Under the pieces are notes generated by a model that did no database searches, was not told the origin of the DNA, and saw nothing but the letters and a program-made list of their open reading frames with translations. Positions 5,335 through 7,674 of a DNA stretch of 7,674 nt are shown piece after piece (the stretch's first letter is position 1; each line of letters opens with the position of its first letter). The position numbers and the translations under genes are program-made. Source of the stretch: Bacteroidota bacterium (GTDB lineage Bacteria > Bacteroidota > Bacteroidia > Bacteroidales > UBA10428); NCBI GenBank assembly GCA_029268165.1, contig JAJUGM010000153.1:1-7674 (forward strand). Direction: 5' to 3'.

Positions 5335-6468
5335 TTGAGAAAAATTATCCGCAACATACTGGCTACTACAAATATTTTGATGGCGTTATTGATGGTGACT
5401 TCTTACCTTGCTGCATATATCAGCCCTGCTAAAGCTTGGTTTTTTGCGTTTAGCGGTCTTCTGTATCCCTACATTCTTCTTGTTAATATTTTGTTTGTGA
5501 TTTTCTGGGCAGTTTTACGAAAATGGCTATTTCTGATATCCTTCATAACGATATTTTCGGGATGGAGTTCTCTAACAAAGCTTTTTCAGGTCAGGTTCAG
5601 GAAAAATCCTGTGGAGATACACGGAAATTCGTTTAAGATTGTTACATATAATGTAAGACTGTTTAATTATTACCGATGGGAAAAAGAACCCGGCATTCAG
5701 CAAAAAATATTTGAATTTATTAACGGCCAGAAACCATCCATTGTGTGTTTCCAGGAATTCTTTACAATGCCTGAGGGCGAATTAACATTATCAGGGATTA
5801 AGAAAGCATTAAAAGAATTTCCATATACTCACATTCAGTATACTCACGTATTAAAGCACAGGTTAAACTTCGGGCTTGCAACCTTTTCAGTTTTTCCTAT
5901 TGTCAGCCAGGGCGTAATAAAGTTTGAAAATTCGCTCAATGGCAGCATATTTTCGGATATTGCCATTGGGAAAGATACAGTAAGGCTTTACAATTGTCAC
6001 CTGCAATCGGTTAAACTCAGGCGCGATTATTATAAAGTACTCGACAATTTTATTTTTAATTATAACGACGAACACCTGAAGGAGGTAAAAGATATGTCAG
6101 TACGGCTCAAAAATGCATTTATTCAGCGGGCACTGCAGGCAGACCAGTTAGCGGGGCATATTATTACATCGCCATATCCGGTTATTATTTGCGGCGATTT
6201 CAATGACACACCTTATTCATACAGCTACCGCAGACTCAGGAAAGATCTGAAAGATGCCTTTATTCAGTCGGGTTCAGGCATTGGTACTACTTACCGTGAA
6301 AATATGGCACCTGTCAGAATAGATTATATATTTCATAGCCCTTCCATCAGTTCATTTAATTACGGCATTGTAAAAAACAATTGGTCTGACCATTATCCGG
6401 TGTTGTGTGACTTCATCTTTACTAAAAAGGCAGATTCATCAGGTCAACATTTCCGCCGGAAAGAATAA
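5335..6468 (+). CDS. Membrane-anchored endonuclease/exonuclease/phosphatase (EEP) family protein
   Basis: 377-residue protein with three N-terminal hydrophobic segments (about 9-30, 36-60, 62-80) and an EEP (DNase I-like metal phosphoesterase) domain at about 98-362. The catalytic set is complete: TYNVRLFN (Asn106), CFQEFF (Glu141), YNCHLQS (His222), GDFNDTP (Asp288, Asn290), RIDYIF (Asp330) and SDHYPV (His353). The substrate cannot be read from sequence; relatives cleave DNA, RNA-like links, phospholipids or phosphoesters. With three helices the domain probably faces the periplasm, which is inference. The start is TTG: no ATG occurs in frame between the upstream stop (TGA 5293-5295) and Met16, while family members, as I recall them, have the extra N-terminal residues and complete first helix that the TTG start supplies. 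It follows rhomboid 2 by 25 bp. The last codons overlap the convergent dehydratase gene by 47 bp, giving a charged tail (KKADSSGQHFRRKE). Confidence 0.9.
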   Translation: MRKIIRNILATTNILMALLMVTSYLAAYISPAKAWFFAFSGLLYPYILLVNILFVIFWAVLRKWLFLISFITIFSGWSSLTKLFQVRFRKNPVEIHGNSFKIVTYNVRLFNYYRWEKEPGIQQKIFEFINGQKPSIVCFQEFFTMPEGELTLSGIKKALKEFPYTHIQYTHVLKHRLNFGLATFSVFPIVSQGVIKFENSLNGSIFSDIAIGKDTVRLYNCHLQSVKLRRDYYKVLDNFIFNYNDEHLKEVKDMSVRLKNAFIQRALQADQLAGHIITSPYPVIICGDFNDTPYSYSYRRLRKDLKDAFIQSGSGIGTTYRENMAPVRIDYIFHSPSISSFNYGIVKNNWSDHYPVLCDFIFTKKADSSGQHFRRKE

Positions 6469-7366
6469 TTCCTGTTTTTTTATCCCTGAAGTATTCAGGA
6501 TGTTCAAATATTGCAGCAAGGGTAACAGCTGATGAAGGCTCAATAATAATTTTCATTCTTTGCCAGATCAGTTGCATGGCCTGAATTATTGATTTTTCTG
6601 TAACAGTAAGAATATCATCCACTTTCTGCCTGATAATTTCAAATGTCATTGGTCCTAGTGAGGTTAATAATCCGTCAGCTATAGTAGAAGTGTTTACCGA
6701 AGGCATCAGCACGCCTGAATGAAAAGAACGAAAGGCATCATCTGCCTGACGAGGTTCACATCCATAAACTTTAATTAACGGATTTACAGACTTGGCCAAT
6801 ATGGCAGTTCCTGAAAGTAATCCGCCACCGCCAACCGGTGTTAAAATGCAATCAAGCCCTTTAGTGTCTTCAAGAAGCTCTTTAGCTGCCGTGCCCTGTC
6901 CACTTATTATCTGGAAATTATTATAAGGATGAATAAATACGGCGCCTGTCTTGCGCACAACTTCATGAAGAGCAGATTCACGGCTTTCAAGATTAGGGTC
7001 ACAAAATGTAATATCAGCTTTATATTCTTTAACAGCATTGAGTTTGGGGATCTTAACATTCCGGGGCATAACAACAAAGCACCTGATTCCTCTTTTCAAT
7101 GCAGCCAGTGCAAGCGCAGCTGCATGATTTCCCGATGAATGAGTTGCCACGCCTTTTTGGGCTTCCTCATCTGTCAATGAAAAAACAGCATTGGTAGCTC
7201 CTCTGTATTTAAAAGCTCCTGCTTTCTGAAAATTCTCACATTTAAAAAAAATATCTGATTTCAGTAAACGGTTTATGCTTTCAGATGTCATCACCGGAGT
7301 GCGATGAATATAATTGCGAATCCGTATATGCGCTGATTCAATATCTGTATAAGATGGTAACTGCAT
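6422..7366 (-). CDS. PLP-dependent serine racemase / threonine-serine dehydratase family enzyme
   Basis: 314-residue cytoplasmic fold-type II PLP enzyme, complete in length for a serine racemase or short catabolic dehydratase and lacking the C-terminal ACT-like domain of biosynthetic threonine deaminase IlvA. Seen: FQKAGAFKYRGA (46-57) with Schiff-base Lys53; HSSGNHAAA (76-84) for substrate carboxylate binding, with Ser78 at the position of serine racemase Ser84; PVGGGGLLSG (177-186), the PLP phosphate loop; EPRQADD (204-210), where Glu204, Ala208 and Asp210 line up with the divalent-metal site of eukaryotic serine racemase; IADGL (229-233); MKIIIEPSSA (271-280); and SGGNVDL (303-309), contacting the PLP ring. 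The likely reactions are L-serine/L-threonine to pyruvate/2-oxobutyrate plus ammonia, or serine racemisation. SSGNH (not SAGNH as in TdcB) plus the metal site favour the racemase-like branch, but hydroxyaspartate dehydratases share these. The ATG at 7366 is 10 bp after the upstream gene's stop, suggesting one transcript. Confidence 0.93.
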   Translation of the reverse strand: MQLPSYTDIESAHIRIRNYIHRTPVMTSESINRLLKSDIFFKCENFQKAGAFKYRGATNAVFSLTDEEAQKGVATHSSGNHAAALALAALKRGIRCFVVMPRNVKIPKLNAVKEYKADITFCDPNLESRESALHEVVRKTGAVFIHPYNNFQIISGQGTAAKELLEDTKGLDCILTPVGGGGLLSGTAILAKSVNPLIKVYGCEPRQADDAFRSFHSGVLMPSVNTSTIADGLLTSLGPMTFEIIRQKVDDILTVTEKSIIQAMQLIWQRMKIIIEPSSAVTLAAIFEHPEYFRDKKTGIILSGGNVDLMNLPF

Positions 7367-7376
7367 AACCGGTTAA

Positions 7377-7673
7377 TTAACAATAAAGAATTCCTTGCAT
7401 TTTGTCAATTAACAGTTCCTGACTGCTGTCATTCTTTTTCTTATTATTTTTATCTCTGATAAATTCTTCATATTTCTTCATAATAACAACCACCAGGTCA
7501 TACTCATTAATATTCAGGATATAATCATCACTGAAATTACAGAATTTCATGAATTCCATCACTTCATCATCATGCTGAAGTCCGGTTACCTTTTTAATCA
7601 GGTCGGGATTATATTTATTATATACTTCATTCTTTCGTTTCTCCTCGGCAAGTTTTGCCTTTAGTTTAATCAT
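7377..7673 (-). CDS. Unrecognised protein, C-terminal part, cut by the window end
   Basis: At least 98 codons ending at TAA (7377-7379). The frame reaches the window edge, and the first visible Met lies one base from it, so the true start is probably outside. The visible part is charged and helical: KLKAKLAEEKRKNEVYNKYN (3-22), then DLIKKVTGL (24-32), a segment EVMEFMKFCNFSDDYILNINEYDLVV (37-62), KKYEEFIR (66-73), and a polar tail after an Asn/Lys stretch (75-81). The NPDLIKKVTGL...FMKFCNFS...EYDL...KYEEF pattern resembles the C-terminus of some Bacteroidota proteins that I associate loosely with carboxypeptidase-regulatory-like domains; I cannot name it firmly. No membrane helix or catalytic motif is visible. 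It precedes the PLP enzyme by 10 bp on the same strand, which suggests co-transcription and perhaps a shared context, though no functional link is evident. Confidence 0.75.
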   Translation of the reverse strand: MIKLKAKLAEEKRKNEVYNKYNPDLIKKVTGLQHDDEVMEFMKFCNFSDDYILNINEYDLVVVIMKKYEEFIRDKNNKKKNDSSQELLIDKMQGILYC

Positions 7674-7674
7674 C

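Noticed and set aside
5887..6075. 62-codon minus-strand open frame inside the EEP gene
   Set aside because: It is antisense to a conserved catalytic region, with no start signal or family match.
6458..6481. GGAA...TTCC stem followed by a T-run as a terminator for the EEP gene
   Set aside because: The stem is only 4 bp and competes with the alternative pairing TTCC-gcc-GGAA at 6451-6461; it is too weak to call.
6929..7138. 69-codon plus-strand open frame inside the PLP-enzyme gene
   Set aside because: It is a shadow of the well-conserved dehydratase coding sequence on the opposite strand.
7370..7382. TTAATTAA palindrome next to ACCGGT between the two minus-strand genes
   Set aside because: The motifs are short and overlap stop-codon sequence in a 10-bp gap; nothing suggests a regulatory site.

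Overview
The window looks like a chromosomal segment of a Bacteroidota organism, most likely a member of class Bacteroidia. The evidence is the AT-rich sequence, -7 promoter boxes of the TAnnTTTG type, genes that almost all lack a Shine-Dalgarno sequence, a DUF4251 protein, a MutL with the phylum-type DQHR/SPxG C-terminus, and the gene order small membrane protein - mutL - rhomboid - rhomboid - membrane-anchored endonuclease/exonuclease/phosphatase (EEP) protein. From memory, that order recurs in this phylum. The class-level assignment is inference.

Layout. Positions 1-411 hold no gene I can support, but they are dense in short inverted repeats, two copies of a 16-bp direct repeat and an 18-bp perfect palindrome. 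A minus-strand gene for a secreted DUF4251 protein (412-984) follows. It is the only gene here with a textbook ribosome binding site. A 307-bp divergent intergenic region (985-1291) carries a good promoter for the plus-strand cluster. That cluster is a 92-residue single-pass membrane protein (1292-1570) directly followed by mutL (1582-3399), then rhomboid protease 1 with its own promoter box (3530-4366), then rhomboid 2 with its own promoter box (4395-5309), then a membrane EEP-family protein with a TTG start (5335-6468). The EEP gene runs tail to tail into a minus-strand gene for a PLP enzyme of the serine racemase / threonine dehydratase family (6422-7366), overlapping it by 47 bp. Upstream of the PLP enzyme, 10 bp away on the same strand, is the 3' part of an unrecognised gene cut by the window end (7377-7673).

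How the genes work together. MutL is the mismatch-repair matchmaker and nicking endonuclease. The two rhomboids are intramembrane serine proteases of the inner membrane, and the EEP protein places a phosphoesterase domain after three N-terminal membrane helices. Nothing in the sequence links repair to proteolysis biochemically. The three TAnnTTTG boxes suggest at least three transcription starts (small protein + mutL; rhomboid 1; rhomboid 2 + EEP) rather than one dedicated operon.

I found no CRISPR array, transposase, phage gene, toxin-antitoxin pair or RNA gene, and no convincing new defence or biosynthetic system. The least explained part is the hairpin-rich repeat region at 1-411. The most informative protein details are the GASA (not GxSG) motif in rhomboid 2 and the serine-racemase-like residue set in the PLP enzyme.
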